Shown one piece after another: positions 42,740-51,266 of a DNA stretch of 64,000 nt. This stretch comes from CALKXV01 sp965228905 (GTDB lineage: Bacteria > Pseudomonadota > Alphaproteobacteria > Rhodobacterales > Rhodobacteraceae). The stretch covers positions 1,054,001 to 1,118,000 of the forward strand of contig CBDDII010000002.1 of the NCBI GenBank assembly GCA_965228905.1. Direction: 5' to 3'. The translations under genes and the position numbers were made by a program. Under the pieces are notes generated by a model. The model was not told the DNA's origin. It was given only the letters and a program-made list of their open reading frames with translations, and did not search any database. Position 1 is the stretch's first letter, and each line of letters starts with the position of its first letter.

Positions 42740-43372
42740 TTACTTGCCCTGGAAATTCCGGCTTTCTTTGATTTGGTCCCAGGCCCAGACAACTTCGGAA
42801 AGCTGGTCTTCGTGGCCCCGGTCGCCGCCGTTCATGTCGGGGTGGAGAACCTTGATGAGTGCCTTGTAGGACTTGCGAATTTCCGCCTTGGTCCAATGGT
42901 CCTTGGCTTCCAGGATGTCCAGCGCGCGGCGTTCCTTTGGTGGAAGTTTCCGGGTGCCGGTGATGGATTTGCCGGGGTTGCGTGTGGCGTTTTCGCCAAG
43001 GATCTGATGGGGGTCGTCAACGCCGAGGCGCGACCATGCGCGGGCCTCTTCGCCCTTGTTGGCAAAGGGTTTCGTTTCGCGTTCCCAGACCCGGTCCTTG
43101 TCAACCTGGGCCGCCATTTCCTCTTCCGTCTGGCCGTGGAAGAAGTTCCATTTCAGATTGTATTCGCGGACGTGTTCCTTGCAGAACCAGAAAAATTCAT
43201 CGAGATCGTCAGGCGATTTGGGGGCACGGTATTGGCCGGTTTCCTGGCATCCCGGATGTTCGCAGACCCGTGTCGAAGTCTCGAATGCGCCCGACATGCC
43301 GCGGCGGGTGCGGGAACGCTTTTTCTTGTCTGAGGAGACACTTAGGTCGAAACCAAACGGATCATCTGCCAT
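42740..43372 (-). CDS. J-domain protein with N-terminal zinc-finger-like region
   Basis: A 210-residue protein. The C-terminal J domain (about 150-205) has the HPD motif at 177-179 (VLHPDMNGG). The N-terminal half holds paired cysteines and histidine (CEHPGCQETG; FWFCKEHVREYN) that may bind zinc. J domains stimulate DnaK ATPase. In Rhodobacterales this gene is commonly found next to cobS and bolA, as here. AGGTAAAG precedes ATG 43372. The client is unknown. Confidence 0.88.
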   Translation of the reverse strand: MADDPFGFDLSVSSDKKKRSRTRRGMSGAFETSTRVCEHPGCQETGQYRAPKSPDDLDEFFWFCKEHVREYNLKWNFFHGQTEEEMAAQVDKDRVWERETKPFANKGEEARAWSRLGVDDPHQILGENATRNPGKSITGTRKLPPKERRALDILEAKDHWTKAEIRKSYKALIKVLHPDMNGGDRGHEDQLSEVVWAWDQIKESRNFQGK

Positions 43373-43447
43373 CTTTACCTGCCTTTCCGACTCGGACCCG
43401 AGAGTTTACCGTGTCGGTCGTCAGATTGAAGAGGCTAATGAAGAAAA

Positions 43448-43705
43448 ATGCGTGTTGAAGACGAGATCCGCGAAAAATTGCAGGCGGCGTTTCAGCCGCG
43501 TGAGCTGGTGGTGGTGGATGACAGCGAAAGTCATCGGGGTCATGGCGGCTACCAGGAGGGAGGGCAGAGCCATTTCAACGTCAGGATCGTGGCCGAAGCC
43601 TTTGAACCTATGAGCAGAATTGCGCGGCACCGTGCGGTACATGCGGCCCTTGGGTCGGATCTGATCGGGCGCATTCATGCCCTTGCGCTGGATATTTCCG
43701 CCTAG
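43448..43705 (+). CDS. BolA-family protein
   Basis: An 85-residue BolA-like protein. The pattern ESHRGHGGYQEGGQSHFNV contains the conserved histidines, and HRAVHAALGSDLIGRIHALA is the helix-turn-helix-like end. BolA proteins bind [2Fe-2S] clusters with monothiol glutaredoxins, or act in transcription. It is divergent from the J-domain gene (75-bp gap) and overlaps the convergent DUF4177 stop by four bases. Confidence 0.92.
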   Translation: MRVEDEIREKLQAAFQPRELVVVDDSESHRGHGGYQEGGQSHFNVRIVAEAFEPMSRIARHRAVHAALGSDLIGRIHALALDISA

Positions 43706-44097
43706 CCGGTCCGGTCGGTCGCGGAACCAAGAGAGGGCGCTTTGCCTTCTTCGGATGAGGTGGAAAGTACCCGGCGGGGTTCGTCGTTGGCGGGGGCCGG
43801 CTCTTCGAACGTGGGGGCAGGGACAGAGCGGACGCGGGGGCTTTCGTCGAGCGTCAGCGCGACTTCCTTCAGGCGGCGAAAAACCAAGATATTCTGGTAG
43901 GTTGTCTGGGTTCCCGTCAGGCCCTTGCGCTCTTCTACCGGCAGCATTTCGGCGCGGATATATTCCCAGCCTTCAGCGGCCATTTCGTTCAGCGTTTCGG
44001 TCATGGAAAGCGCGAAACGGTCTTCGCGGGTCTTCACGCCCTTGGCTTTGGTGCCGGAGTTTGGGGCGGGGATGGCCTTGTATTCGAACTGTCTCAT
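43702..44097 (-). CDS. DUF4177-like protein with disordered tail
   Basis: A 131-residue protein. The first 75 residues (MRQFEYKAIPAPNSG; MTETLNEMAAEGWEYIRAEM; YQNILVFRR) match the small DUF4177 fold. The last 50 are proline-, serine- and glutamate-rich and probably disordered. AAGGAACG precedes ATG 44097. An 11-bp tandem repeat lies 150-200 bp upstream. Function unknown. Confidence 0.8.
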   Translation of the reverse strand: MRQFEYKAIPAPNSGTKAKGVKTREDRFALSMTETLNEMAAEGWEYIRAEMLPVEERKGLTGTQTTYQNILVFRRLKEVALTLDESPRVRSVPAPTFEEPAPANDEPRRVLSTSSEEGKAPSLGSATDRTG

Positions 44098-44247
44098 GTG
44101 GCGTTCCTTGCTGCTCGGGGGTGTTTTTAACAGCTTGGCCGGTTGGGCGGAAGGTGTGGGGGGGCGCATCGGCGGATTTGCATCCTGTTGCGTGGATCGG
44201 GGGGCGGCGTTAACCGGCCCATTTCGGCAAATTGGGCGCAAAACCAA

Positions 44248-44298
44248 CGTCGGTATCACGTCGGTATCGCGTCGGTATTACGTCGGTATCGCGTCGGT
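44248..44298. repeat. 11-bp tandem repeat, about 4.6 copies
   Basis: Units CGTCGGTATCA (44248), CGTCGGTATCG (44259), CGTCGGTATTA (44270), CGTCGGTATCG (44281) and a partial CGTCGGT (44292). The period of 11 is not a multiple of three and no gene covers it. It lies in the 294-bp gap between the DUF4177 start (44097) and the stop of the next minus-strand gene (44392); the rest of the gap shows nothing else definite. Confidence 0.9.
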
Positions 44299-44391
44299 GG
44301 ACCATCGGCGCGGCGCGGGAAGCGCCGGGCCGACTAGCGAACGCTCATCTGTATGAACAGGTGGTAAAGCGCGATTGGTCCAACGGGTATT

Positions 44392-45033
44392 TTAGTCTGC
44401 TTGGCCGTCAGCCTGTCTGTTTGACTCAAAATCGTCCCAATACGAGAAAATCGATCCAAGAAGGATCAAGGCGTAAGAGATAAGCTCGATTACTTCCTGC
44501 ACGATGGTTTTTACCGCCGTCGCGCCCTCGTCGCCGAGGTCATGGGGAATTTCTTCCCAAAGGTTGCCGCTGCCAAGCAAGCGGCTGCAGATCAAGAGTT
44601 GAAAAAGCCCGACCATGAGGATCCAGAATCCGCCGCTTGGCGCATGGGCGCGGAAAGCGGGGGGCAGCCCTTCCTTGTTTCGCCAGATTGCGACCGCCCC
44701 GATGATGGCGACAAGAAGCGTAGGGTAGAACCAGAAGCCGTGATCGATGTGGTCGAGAATCCGGTCGTTTTCGCGGATGAACATCATCAGGAACAGGGTC
44801 GCAAAGATCAGCAGGTATCCTTTTTTCTGGGGCAGCTTTCGCGATGCGAGAAAGAAGATCACTGCGGACAGGAAGCCAAAGACGACGTGGGCAATTTCGA
44901 CGAGGGAGTCCTCGCTGATCCGGTTGCCCAGCAACAGGATGTCCGCATAGGCAATTGCGCAGGACAACAGAAAGATGGCGAACAATGCAAAGAGCCGAGC
45001 GGTGATGGCTGCGTTGGTGGGCAGTGTGCTCAT
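44392..45033 (-). CDS. Six-helix membrane protein of unknown function
   Basis: A 213-residue protein with about six membrane segments: residues 14-34, 44-64, 70-88, 100-118, 132-152 and 178-200. Charged loop motifs include FIRENDRILDHIDHGF and NLWEEIPHDLGDEGATAVK, which are rich in acidic residues and histidine and could bind metal, but this is speculative. GAGGGATAA directly precedes ATG 45033. No family is recognised. It ends with a hydrophilic tail. Confidence 0.7.
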   Translation of the reverse strand: MSTLPTNAAITARLFALFAIFLLSCAIAYADILLLGNRISEDSLVEIAHVVFGFLSAVIFFLASRKLPQKKGYLLIFATLFLMMFIRENDRILDHIDHGFWFYPTLLVAIIGAVAIWRNKEGLPPAFRAHAPSGGFWILMVGLFQLLICSRLLGSGNLWEEIPHDLGDEGATAVKTIVQEVIELISYALILLGSIFSYWDDFESNRQADGQAD

Positions 45034-45151
45034 TTATCCCTCGATCGGTTGAGTTTGGCACGGATGCCTTGATTCCCGGAAATTGGGGTGGCCCCAACCG
45101 CAGGTTACTGCGGCGGCGCGAGATTTCCAAACGTGGACTCGTGACGTCGCG

Positions 45152-46663
45152 CTAGAGCCCCAGTTTCTGGGCAATGATCTGGTTCACGGCCTTCGGGTTG
45201 GCTTTGCCGCCGGTCGCCTTCATCACCTGGCCGACGAACCAGCCTGCGAGTTTCGGGTTTTCGCGGGCCTTTTCCACCTGGGCCGGGTTGTCGGCGATGA
45301 CCTGGTCGACGGCGGCTTCGATGGCGCCGGTGTCGGTGACCTGGGTCATGCCCTCGGTCTCCACGATCTCGTCCGGGGCGCGGCCCGTGGTGTAGGCGAT
45401 TTCAAACACCTCCTTGGCGATCTTTCCGTTGATCTTGTCCGAGGACATCAGATCGAGGATCTGGCCAAGGTGGGTCGCCGAGATCGGGCTTTCGGCAATC
45501 GAATGGTCTTCCTTGTTGAGCCGTCCGAAAAGTTCGTTGATGACCCAGTTGGCGGCGAGCTTGCCGTCGCGGCCTTTGGCGACCTCTTCAAAAAAAGCGG
45601 CGTCGGCGACGTCGGCTGTCAGCACGCTGGCGTCGTATTCCGTCATCCCGTAGTCGGCGACGAAACGGGCTTTTTTGGCGTCGGGGAGTTCGGGGAGCGA
45701 GGCTTCGATGTCGTCGATCCAGCCCTGTTCGATTTCCAGCGGCAGAAGGTCGGGGCAGGGGAAGTAGCGATAGTCGTGGGCTTCTTCCTTGGAGCGCATG
45801 GACCGCGTTTCGCCCTTGTCGGGGTCGTAAAGCCGGGTTTCCTGATCGATGCTGCCGCCGTCCTCCAGAATGGCGATCTGGCGACGGGCCTCGTGTTCGA
45901 TGGCCTGCTGGATAAAGCGCATGGAGTTCATGTTCTTGATCTCGCAACGGGTGCCGAGGTGCGAGAAATCCTGGGTTTCTTCGTATTTCTCGTAATCGCC
46001 CGGACGGCAGACCGAGACGTTGACGTCGGCGCGGAGGTTGCCGTTTTGCATGTTGCCGTCGCAGGTGCCGAGGTAGCGCATGATCTGGCGCAGTTTCACG
46101 ACATAGGCGGCGGCCTCTTCGGGGCCGCGGATGTCGGGGCGCGAGACGATCTCCATCAGCGCGACGCCGGTGCGGTTCAGATCGACGAAGGACATGGCGG
46201 GGTCCATGTCGTGGATGGATTTGCCTGCGTCCTGTTCAAGGTGGATACGTTCGATGCGCACCCGGCGGGCGACACCGGGGCCCATGTCGACCAGCACTTC
46301 GCCTTCGCCTACGATGGGGTGGTAAAGCTGGCTGATCTGATAGCCCTGGGGCAGATCGGGATAGAAATAGTTCTTGCGGTCGAACGCGCTGGTCTTGTTG
46401 ATCGCGGCTTTCAGGCCAAGGCCGGTGCGCACGGCCTGGGCGACGCAGAACTCGTTGATGACCGGCAGCATTCCCGGCATGGCGGCATCGACGAAGGCGA
46501 CGTTGGCGTTGGGTTCGGCGCCGAATTGGGTCGAGGCGCCCGAGAAGAGTTTCGCGTTCGAGGCGACCTGGGCGTGGACTTCGAGGCCGATCACCAGTTC
46601 CCAGTCGCCGGTGGCACCTGCGATCACCTTGGGTTTCGGGGTCTCAAATGTCAGGTCAAGCAT
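45152..46663 (-). CDS. gatB: Aspartyl/glutamyl-tRNA amidotransferase subunit B
   Basis: A 503-residue GatB. The N-terminal cradle domain has WELVIGLEVHAQV, KNYFYPDLPQGYQISQ, FVDLNRTGVALMEIVSRPDI and YRYFPCPDLLPLEI. The C-terminal helical and YqeY-like tail domain ends VNQIIAQKLGL. With GatA and GatC (not in this window) it amidates Glu-tRNA(Gln) and/or Asp-tRNA(Asn). ATG 46663 is chosen with GGAAA upstream; the 21 extra upstream residues are not family-like. Confidence 0.96.
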   Translation of the reverse strand: MLDLTFETPKPKVIAGATGDWELVIGLEVHAQVASNAKLFSGASTQFGAEPNANVAFVDAAMPGMLPVINEFCVAQAVRTGLGLKAAINKTSAFDRKNYFYPDLPQGYQISQLYHPIVGEGEVLVDMGPGVARRVRIERIHLEQDAGKSIHDMDPAMSFVDLNRTGVALMEIVSRPDIRGPEEAAAYVVKLRQIMRYLGTCDGNMQNGNLRADVNVSVCRPGDYEKYEETQDFSHLGTRCEIKNMNSMRFIQQAIEHEARRQIAILEDGGSIDQETRLYDPDKGETRSMRSKEEAHDYRYFPCPDLLPLEIEQGWIDDIEASLPELPDAKKARFVADYGMTEYDASVLTADVADAAFFEEVAKGRDGKLAANWVINELFGRLNKEDHSIAESPISATHLGQILDLMSSDKINGKIAKEVFEIAYTTGRAPDEIVETEGMTQVTDTGAIEAAVDQVIADNPAQVEKARENPKLAGWFVGQVMKATGGKANPKAVNQIIAQKLGL

Positions 46664-46915
46664 GGCAGTTTCCGCGATTTCGAGGCATCTTCGCGCGGTT
46701 CTAGGCAAGGGGACGGGCGCGTGCAATAGCGCCCTTGGGGGGAACCGTGGCAGATTCCGGCGATTTTGCGGGATTGATCACGGGATTTTGCGCCTTGGGC
46801 CGATCCTTGCCGATGGGCGCGTGCCGGGCGGGGGAGGGGCGCGAAAGGCTTGGCAGAGCGGGGTGTGCTGTGGCAGGTATTTCGGCGGGGCGCGGATTTG
46901 GACGGATACGTGGAT

Positions 46916-47500
46916 ATGCGCAGGCGCGCCTTTGTCATTCTTTCGCTGTTGCTGGCCATCAATGGCTGTGGCCGTGGGGCCGAGCCGGAAGCCCCGGTCG
47001 GCGGGAACCTCGCATTGTGGAACGGAAAGCCCGAAGGGCGGATCTGGACCGAGGCGGCGCTGGTGGCGCTGGAGGGCCATGGGGCGGTCTTGCCCGCGAT
47101 GGTTCCAGCCGATGTGGCGCGGTATTGTCCGGGCTACGAGGATGCCGGTCCTGCCGCGCGAAAGGGGTTCTGGGTGACCTTCCTGTCGGCCCTGGCCAAG
47201 CATGAAAGCACCTGGCGGGCCGATGCCTCGGGCGGGGGCGGGCGCTGGCACGGGTTGTTGCAGATCGCACCCGCGACGGCACGGGGTTATGGCTGCAAGG
47301 CGCAGACGGCGGGTGCGCTGAAAGAAGGTGGGCGGAACCTGTCCTGCGCGCTGCGGATCATGGCGGTGACGGTGCCGCGCGACGGGGTCATCTCGGAAGG
47401 AATGCGCGGGGTGGCCGCCGATTGGGGGCCGTTCCATCAGGCGGGCAAGCGGGCAGATATCCAGGCGGTGACACGGGCCTATCCGGGGTGCCGGTCGTGA
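46916..47500 (+). CDS. Lytic transglycosylase-like lipoprotein (paralogue 1)
   Basis: About 194 residues. The N-terminus MRRRAFVILSLLLAINGCGR is a lipoprotein-type signal with cysteine near residue 19. The SLT-like core has LAKHESTWRA with the candidate catalytic Glu, GRWHGLLQIAPATARGYGC and NLSCALRIMAVTVPRDG. Members cleave peptidoglycan glycan strands. ATG 46916 is chosen over the longer frame at 46850 because it opens the signal. The stop overlaps the start of a second, similar gene as GTGA. Confidence 0.82.
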   Translation: MRRRAFVILSLLLAINGCGRGAEPEAPVGGNLALWNGKPEGRIWTEAALVALEGHGAVLPAMVPADVARYCPGYEDAGPAARKGFWVTFLSALAKHESTWRADASGGGGRWHGLLQIAPATARGYGCKAQTAGALKEGGRNLSCALRIMAVTVPRDGVISEGMRGVAADWGPFHQAGKRADIQAVTRAYPGCRS

Positions 47501-48171
47501 GGCGGTGGGTGCTGGCGTTCCTAGTCCTTGGCGCGGGGGCTGCGGGTGCCGAGGAGGTTTCCGACACCGTGTCGGGCGCGGAAACGATGGTGCCTGAGGT
47601 TATGACCGGGCGCCCACCAGTGCGGGCGGGCCAGGTGCCGCGTGCACGGTGGGAGTATCGCGCGGGCGGGCCCTTGTGGAGCCGGGTCGCGCTGTCGGCG
47701 GTGGAAAGTCACGGGGCGGCCTTGCTGGATGTGGTGCCAAAGGACATCGATGAGTGGTGCCCGGCGTACCCGGACAATCCGCCCGAGGCGCGGGCGGCCT
47801 TCTGGGTGGCGCTTTTGTCGACGGTTTCACGCTATGAAAGCACATGGAAGCCGGCTGCGGTGGGCGGCAACGGCCGCTGGTTCGGGCTGATGCAGATCTA
47901 TCCGCCCACGGCCGAGTTTCGCGAGTGTCGGGTTCAGACCGGCACCGGGCTAAAGAACCCGGCGGCGAACCTCAATTGCGCGGTCAGGATCATGGCGATC
48001 ACGGTGCCGCGCGATCAGGCGATTTCGGTGAAGGACAGCCGGTGGCGCGGGGTGGCGGCGGACTGGGGACCGGTGCGCACCGACTGGATGCGGCGCGACA
48101 TGCAGCGTTACACCAAGCGGCAGAAATACTGTCGCCCATTGGCAGAGGTGCGCCCGAAGGCGCGGCCATAG
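47497..48171 (+). CDS. Lytic transglycosylase-like secreted protein (paralogue 2)
   Basis: About 224 residues, starting at GTG 47497 (GTGA overlap with the upstream gene). Residues 1-17 (VRRWVLAFLVLGAGAAG) are a signal peptide with AGA-E at the likely cleavage. The core is clearly related to the gene before it: RYESTWKPAAVGGNGRWFGL, MQIYPPTA and NLNCAVRIMAITVPRD. The candidate catalytic Glu is kept. This copy lacks the lipobox, so the two products would sit in different places: one lipid-anchored, one soluble in the periplasm. Confidence 0.82.
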   Translation: MRRWVLAFLVLGAGAAGAEEVSDTVSGAETMVPEVMTGRPPVRAGQVPRARWEYRAGGPLWSRVALSAVESHGAALLDVVPKDIDEWCPAYPDNPPEARAAFWVALLSTVSRYESTWKPAAVGGNGRWFGLMQIYPPTAEFRECRVQTGTGLKNPAANLNCAVRIMAITVPRDQAISVKDSRWRGVAADWGPVRTDWMRRDMQRYTKRQKYCRPLAEVRPKARP

Positions 48172-48200
48172 GGCTTTGCAGTCAGACCTGGAACATACCG

Positions 48201-48262
48201 CGCCCCGGACTTGATCCGGGGCCTTTGGACGATCAACATGGTCCCGGATCAAGTCCAGGACG
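48201..48262. repeat. REP/BIME-like inverted repeat between convergent genes
   Basis: CGCCCCGGACTTGATCCGGG (48201-48220) is followed after a spacer by GTCCCGGATCAAGTCCAGGA (48241-48260). The second is nearly the reverse complement of the first, and each also folds by itself (CCGGA...TCCGG). It fills the gap between convergent genes and may end both transcripts. Confidence 0.75.
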
Positions 48263-48283
48263 CCTTTAACCTCCTTGCAGACC

Positions 48284-48802
48284 CTAGCGCAGCTTGAAGG
48301 CGTTCCGGATGTCTTCCAGCGCGTCTTTCTGCTGTTCGCTGAGGGGTTCGGAAGAAATCGCGTCGAGGATTTCCATCATCGGGCCGATGTCTTTGCCTAC
48401 GAGTTTGTAAAGCTTGCGCGCGCTGCGGCTGATCGCGGGTTGCGGGCCGTTGCATTGGTTCATCAGCCAGCGGGCGAGGACCATGAGGTCGTCGGCCTCG
48501 TTCTTTGGGATTTCCAGTTTGGATTGCAGAGCCAGGTTCAGCGTCTGGCGCGTGTCTTCGGACGGCAACCCGTGGAGTTCCATATAGGCCGTGGCAAGTG
48601 TTGCGGCGGCGGTGTTTGGGTCCTCGATCGCCTCGACCGGGTGCATTTCCTTGTTGCGGCGGAACCCGAAGCGACGGGCGGCGGCGCGGACGTCGTCGGC
48701 GACATCAAGCAGTTCGTTTGTCATCTCGGCAGCGTTGCGCGCACGGATGACGAAGAAATAAACGGCGGTGACGATGCCGATGACGGCGAGAACGATGTGC
48801 AT
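48284..48802 (-). CDS. Membrane-anchored helical protein of unknown function
   Basis: A 172-residue protein. One N-terminal membrane segment (residues 3-20, IVLAVIGIVTAVYFFVIR) is followed by a long alpha-helical cytoplasmic or periplasmic domain. The C-terminal SARKLYKLVGKDIGPMMEIL and EQQKDALEDIRNAFKL are helical, and the domain faintly recalls TerB-like helical folds, though I cannot confirm this. ATG 48802 lies six bases after the stop of the next upstream gene, so the two are cotranscribed. Confidence 0.65.
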   Translation of the reverse strand: MHIVLAVIGIVTAVYFFVIRARNAAEMTNELLDVADDVRAAARRFGFRRNKEMHPVEAIEDPNTAAATLATAYMELHGLPSEDTRQTLNLALQSKLEIPKNEADDLMVLARWLMNQCNGPQPAISRSARKLYKLVGKDIGPMMEILDAISSEPLSEQQKDALEDIRNAFKLR

Positions 48803-48808
48803 TGTAAA

Positions 48809-50032
48809 TCAGGCGGCCCTGGAAATCATGGTGTCGTTGCCATCCGTCGGCCCGCCCGAGTCGGGCACGGCGAGGGCAGCGGTCTGGACCAAAGTCTGCA
48901 CCTTTTCCAGCGGCATGGTCCAGAGCCTTGGATAGATCACGTTCATGTGCCAGCGGATCATCAGGTAGAGCGTGTCGTTCAGCGCCGGGCTTGCGGTTTC
49001 TGTCGCGCGCATTTCGGCGGCGAGGGCGTTGGCGGTCTGGTTCACCTCGGCCTGGCTGGCCTCCATCGAGGCAAGGTCGAGCATGGCCGAGGCAAAGAGG
49101 TCGGCGTCCAGAAGGTCGCGGGCCCCTTCACGCAGTTCCAGAAGCGGCAGGAAGAACAGGGCGTAACCGCCGGTGCCAAGGGTGTCTTCGGTCCGTTCGA
49201 GGGCGCGTTCGGCCTCGGTCAGGATCGTTTCGTCCGAATAGGTGTCGGGATCGGCGAGGTGATGGGCGTGGGTTTCGTAGATCAACGGGTTCGAGGGATC
49301 GAGGCTGATCCAGGTTTCGAACAGCTCGGGCAGGCGGTGAGCCCCACCGGGGGTGCCGATGGCCTGGAGGTAGTGCGCCTCGGCCAGAAGCGGCGACATA
49401 TAGGCGAGCGGGTCGTAGTCTTTGAGGATTTCGCCGGCCTTCAGGAAATGGCGGGCCATGCGGCGCCAGGCTTCGCGTTCGAGTTCCGCTGGCCAGTGGT
49501 CGGCGCGGCAGGCGTTGCCGAGCACAATGTGGGCGCGGGCGGCGAGGGTCGCCAGCACGTGGCAATCGGGGTGGCGCTGGTAGGTGTCGACGAAGTGGCC
49601 GACTTCGGCCTCGGCCTCGTCAAGTTCGTCCAGCGATTTCAACTCGGCGGCGTCGATCAGGGATTGCAGGCCGGAAAGGGCGGTGTCGGCGGCCACATCG
49701 TGGTAGCGCGCGCCGCCGGCGGCAGAGGCCAGATCGTTTTCCCACTCGGTCATTTCCGCGCCGACTTCGCTCCATTCGTCGGCGATCATCAGGTCGGCGA
49801 CATGACGCGACACCGCGATGCGTTCGACAAGGTCGGGGTCTTCCGGTTCGACGGGAAGGTCAAGCGCGCCTTCCTTTTCGGGGGTGATGGCGCGAAAAGG
49901 GGCATCGCCGAGGGACGATTTTGCTTTGGCTTTGCCGCGTCCGCCGAAAAAGACGAAAGCCAGAATTGCGGCAAGCACGGCCAAGAGGGCCAAACCGGTT
50001 ACAGAACCGAGAAAGTTTTGCACGGTGGCCAT
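48809..50032 (-). CDS. Membrane-anchored TPR-like protein of unknown function
   Basis: A 407-residue protein. An N-terminal membrane segment (residues 10-30, VTGLALLAVLAAILAFVFFG) precedes a basic patch (GRGKAKAK) and a long helical region rich in tryptophan and acidic residues. Repeated helix-turn-helix patterns suggest tetratricopeptide-like repeats (e.g. ARHFLKAGEILKDYDPLAYM, LAEAHYLQAIG). No enzymatic motif is seen. It is cotranscribed with the preceding minus-strand gene. A 17-bp palindrome lies about 75 bp upstream. Confidence 0.65.
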   Translation of the reverse strand: MATVQNFLGSVTGLALLAVLAAILAFVFFGGRGKAKAKSSLGDAPFRAITPEKEGALDLPVEPEDPDLVERIAVSRHVADLMIADEWSEVGAEMTEWENDLASAAGGARYHDVAADTALSGLQSLIDAAELKSLDELDEAEAEVGHFVDTYQRHPDCHVLATLAARAHIVLGNACRADHWPAELEREAWRRMARHFLKAGEILKDYDPLAYMSPLLAEAHYLQAIGTPGGAHRLPELFETWISLDPSNPLIYETHAHHLADPDTYSDETILTEAERALERTEDTLGTGGYALFFLPLLELREGARDLLDADLFASAMLDLASMEASQAEVNQTANALAAEMRATETASPALNDTLYLMIRWHMNVIYPRLWTMPLEKVQTLVQTAALAVPDSGGPTDGNDTMISRAA

Positions 50033-50105
50033 TTAAATCTCCCGGAATAGCCAATCGTTAGGGAAATTGTCCGGTCAATTCGGCAGCTTTATGGCAATAT
50101 CGCGA

Positions 50106-50122
50106 GAAATTAGCCTAATTTC
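50106..50122. promoter_or_regulatory. 17-bp perfect palindrome, candidate operator
   Basis: GAAATTAGCCTAATTTC: GAAATTAG, central C, then CTAATTTC. It lies in the AT-richer 196-bp gap upstream of the minus-strand gene starting at 50032 and downstream of the acyltransferase stop. Perfect symmetry over 17 bases suggests a dimeric regulator site; the regulator is unknown. Confidence 0.5.
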
Positions 50123-50228
50123 GGCGGTTTAGCCGGGGGGTGAGAGGCGTTAATCAAGGTTGATTTTGGCGGTGTCGAGGGGGCGGTCGGTGCGGCGGAT
50201 ATTTGGTTTTTTGTTATTTGGCAGTGCC

Positions 50229-51089
50229 TTAGCGTGACCAACCCAGTTTCCGGCTGCTGTGAACGAGCGAAACCGTGGGGGCATGGCGCCCGCCAAGGGC
50301 GAGCGTGGCGGATTTCAAAACGTCGATGGCGTCTTCGGATTTTTGCGGCAATGCGCGGGGCGAGATCGGTTCGCCAAAGGTCAGCCGATAGGGCTGGCGA
50401 TCCTTGTTCAGGGTTTCGTGAAACAGGGTGATGTCGCGCAATGTCGGGTGAATGCGGTCGAAAAGATAGAACAACGCCGAATTGCGCGCCCGGATGTTCA
50501 GGGGGATCACCGGCAGGTCGAATTTGCGTGCGATCATGGCGGCCGAGGCCATCCAGGGGCGCTCGAATAGCCGCAGACCGCGCCGTTTAGCCAGACGTCC
50601 GGACGGAAAGATCACGCCGAGGCGTCCGGCGTCGATGGCTTCGCGGGTGTATTCCATGGTTTCGCGGGTTTTTGCCCTTGTGCGCTTGTCCTCGCGCCAT
50701 TCGACGGGGGCGATCAGGCTGTCGAACTGGGGCAGGATGCGCAGGATGTCGGCATTGGCATAGATGAAAAGGTCAGGGCGGATCGGGGCGATGGCACGGT
50801 GCAGCATGATGCCGTCGGCGATGCCGGTCGGGTGGTTGGCCACGATCAGGGCGGGGCCGTGGCGGGGGATGTTGCCGAGGCCGGAAATCGTGAGGTCGCG
50901 GGCCAGAACCTCGCCGATATGGGCCATGATCCGGTCGGTCGGCCAGTCGCGGTACATCTCGCCAAGAGCCAGCGTGCGGTCATAGCCGAGAAGCGACATC
51001 AGCCCTTGCCGGGCAAGGGTGGCACCGGTGGAATTGCGGAACAGCCAGGGGGCGCGTTCGGCGATCAGGGGGTCGATACGCTCTTTCAT
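50229..51089 (-). CDS. PlsC-type (hemolysin-like) acyltransferase
   Basis: A 286-residue acyltransferase. The catalytic motif is NHPTGIADG at 85-93 (His86, Asp92), the H-x5-D spacing found in hemolysin/OlsB-like members rather than classical PlsC H-x4-D. VIFPSGRLAKRRGL is the second motif, with phosphate- or substrate-binding residues. It probably acylates a lipid such as lyso-phosphatidic acid or an ornithine lipid precursor at the inner membrane. No N-terminal membrane segment is obvious. It stands alone, with 177 bp of non-coding DNA to pepN. Confidence 0.87.
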   Translation of the reverse strand: MKERIDPLIAERAPWLFRNSTGATLARQGLMSLLGYDRTLALGEMYRDWPTDRIMAHIGEVLARDLTISGLGNIPRHGPALIVANHPTGIADGIMLHRAIAPIRPDLFIYANADILRILPQFDSLIAPVEWREDKRTRAKTRETMEYTREAIDAGRLGVIFPSGRLAKRRGLRLFERPWMASAAMIARKFDLPVIPLNIRARNSALFYLFDRIHPTLRDITLFHETLNKDRQPYRLTFGEPISPRALPQKSEDAIDVLKSATLALGGRHAPTVSLVHSSRKLGWSR

Positions 51090-51266
51090 GGGGTACAGGA
51101 ACTCGATTTCGGCAACAGCAGTGTGACAATCTTAACATTGGTTACCCGGACACCCCATTGCGAGGGGGGTGAGGTGGCAAAAATTGGCGCATGGGCGTGA
51201 AGAGTGCGCCGCAATAGGCTGATTTAATTTCGTTTTATTCGGCTTCGCAGGGCCGGTAACTTTCGT

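Noticed and set aside
44248..44298. Plasmid-type iterons/replication origin
   Set aside because: The short 11-bp repeats have no rep gene, AT-rich unwinding region or DnaA boxes nearby.
45083..46729. 548-codon plus-strand frame opposite gatB
   Set aside because: It mirrors the GatB coding sequence and has no ribosome site or family features.
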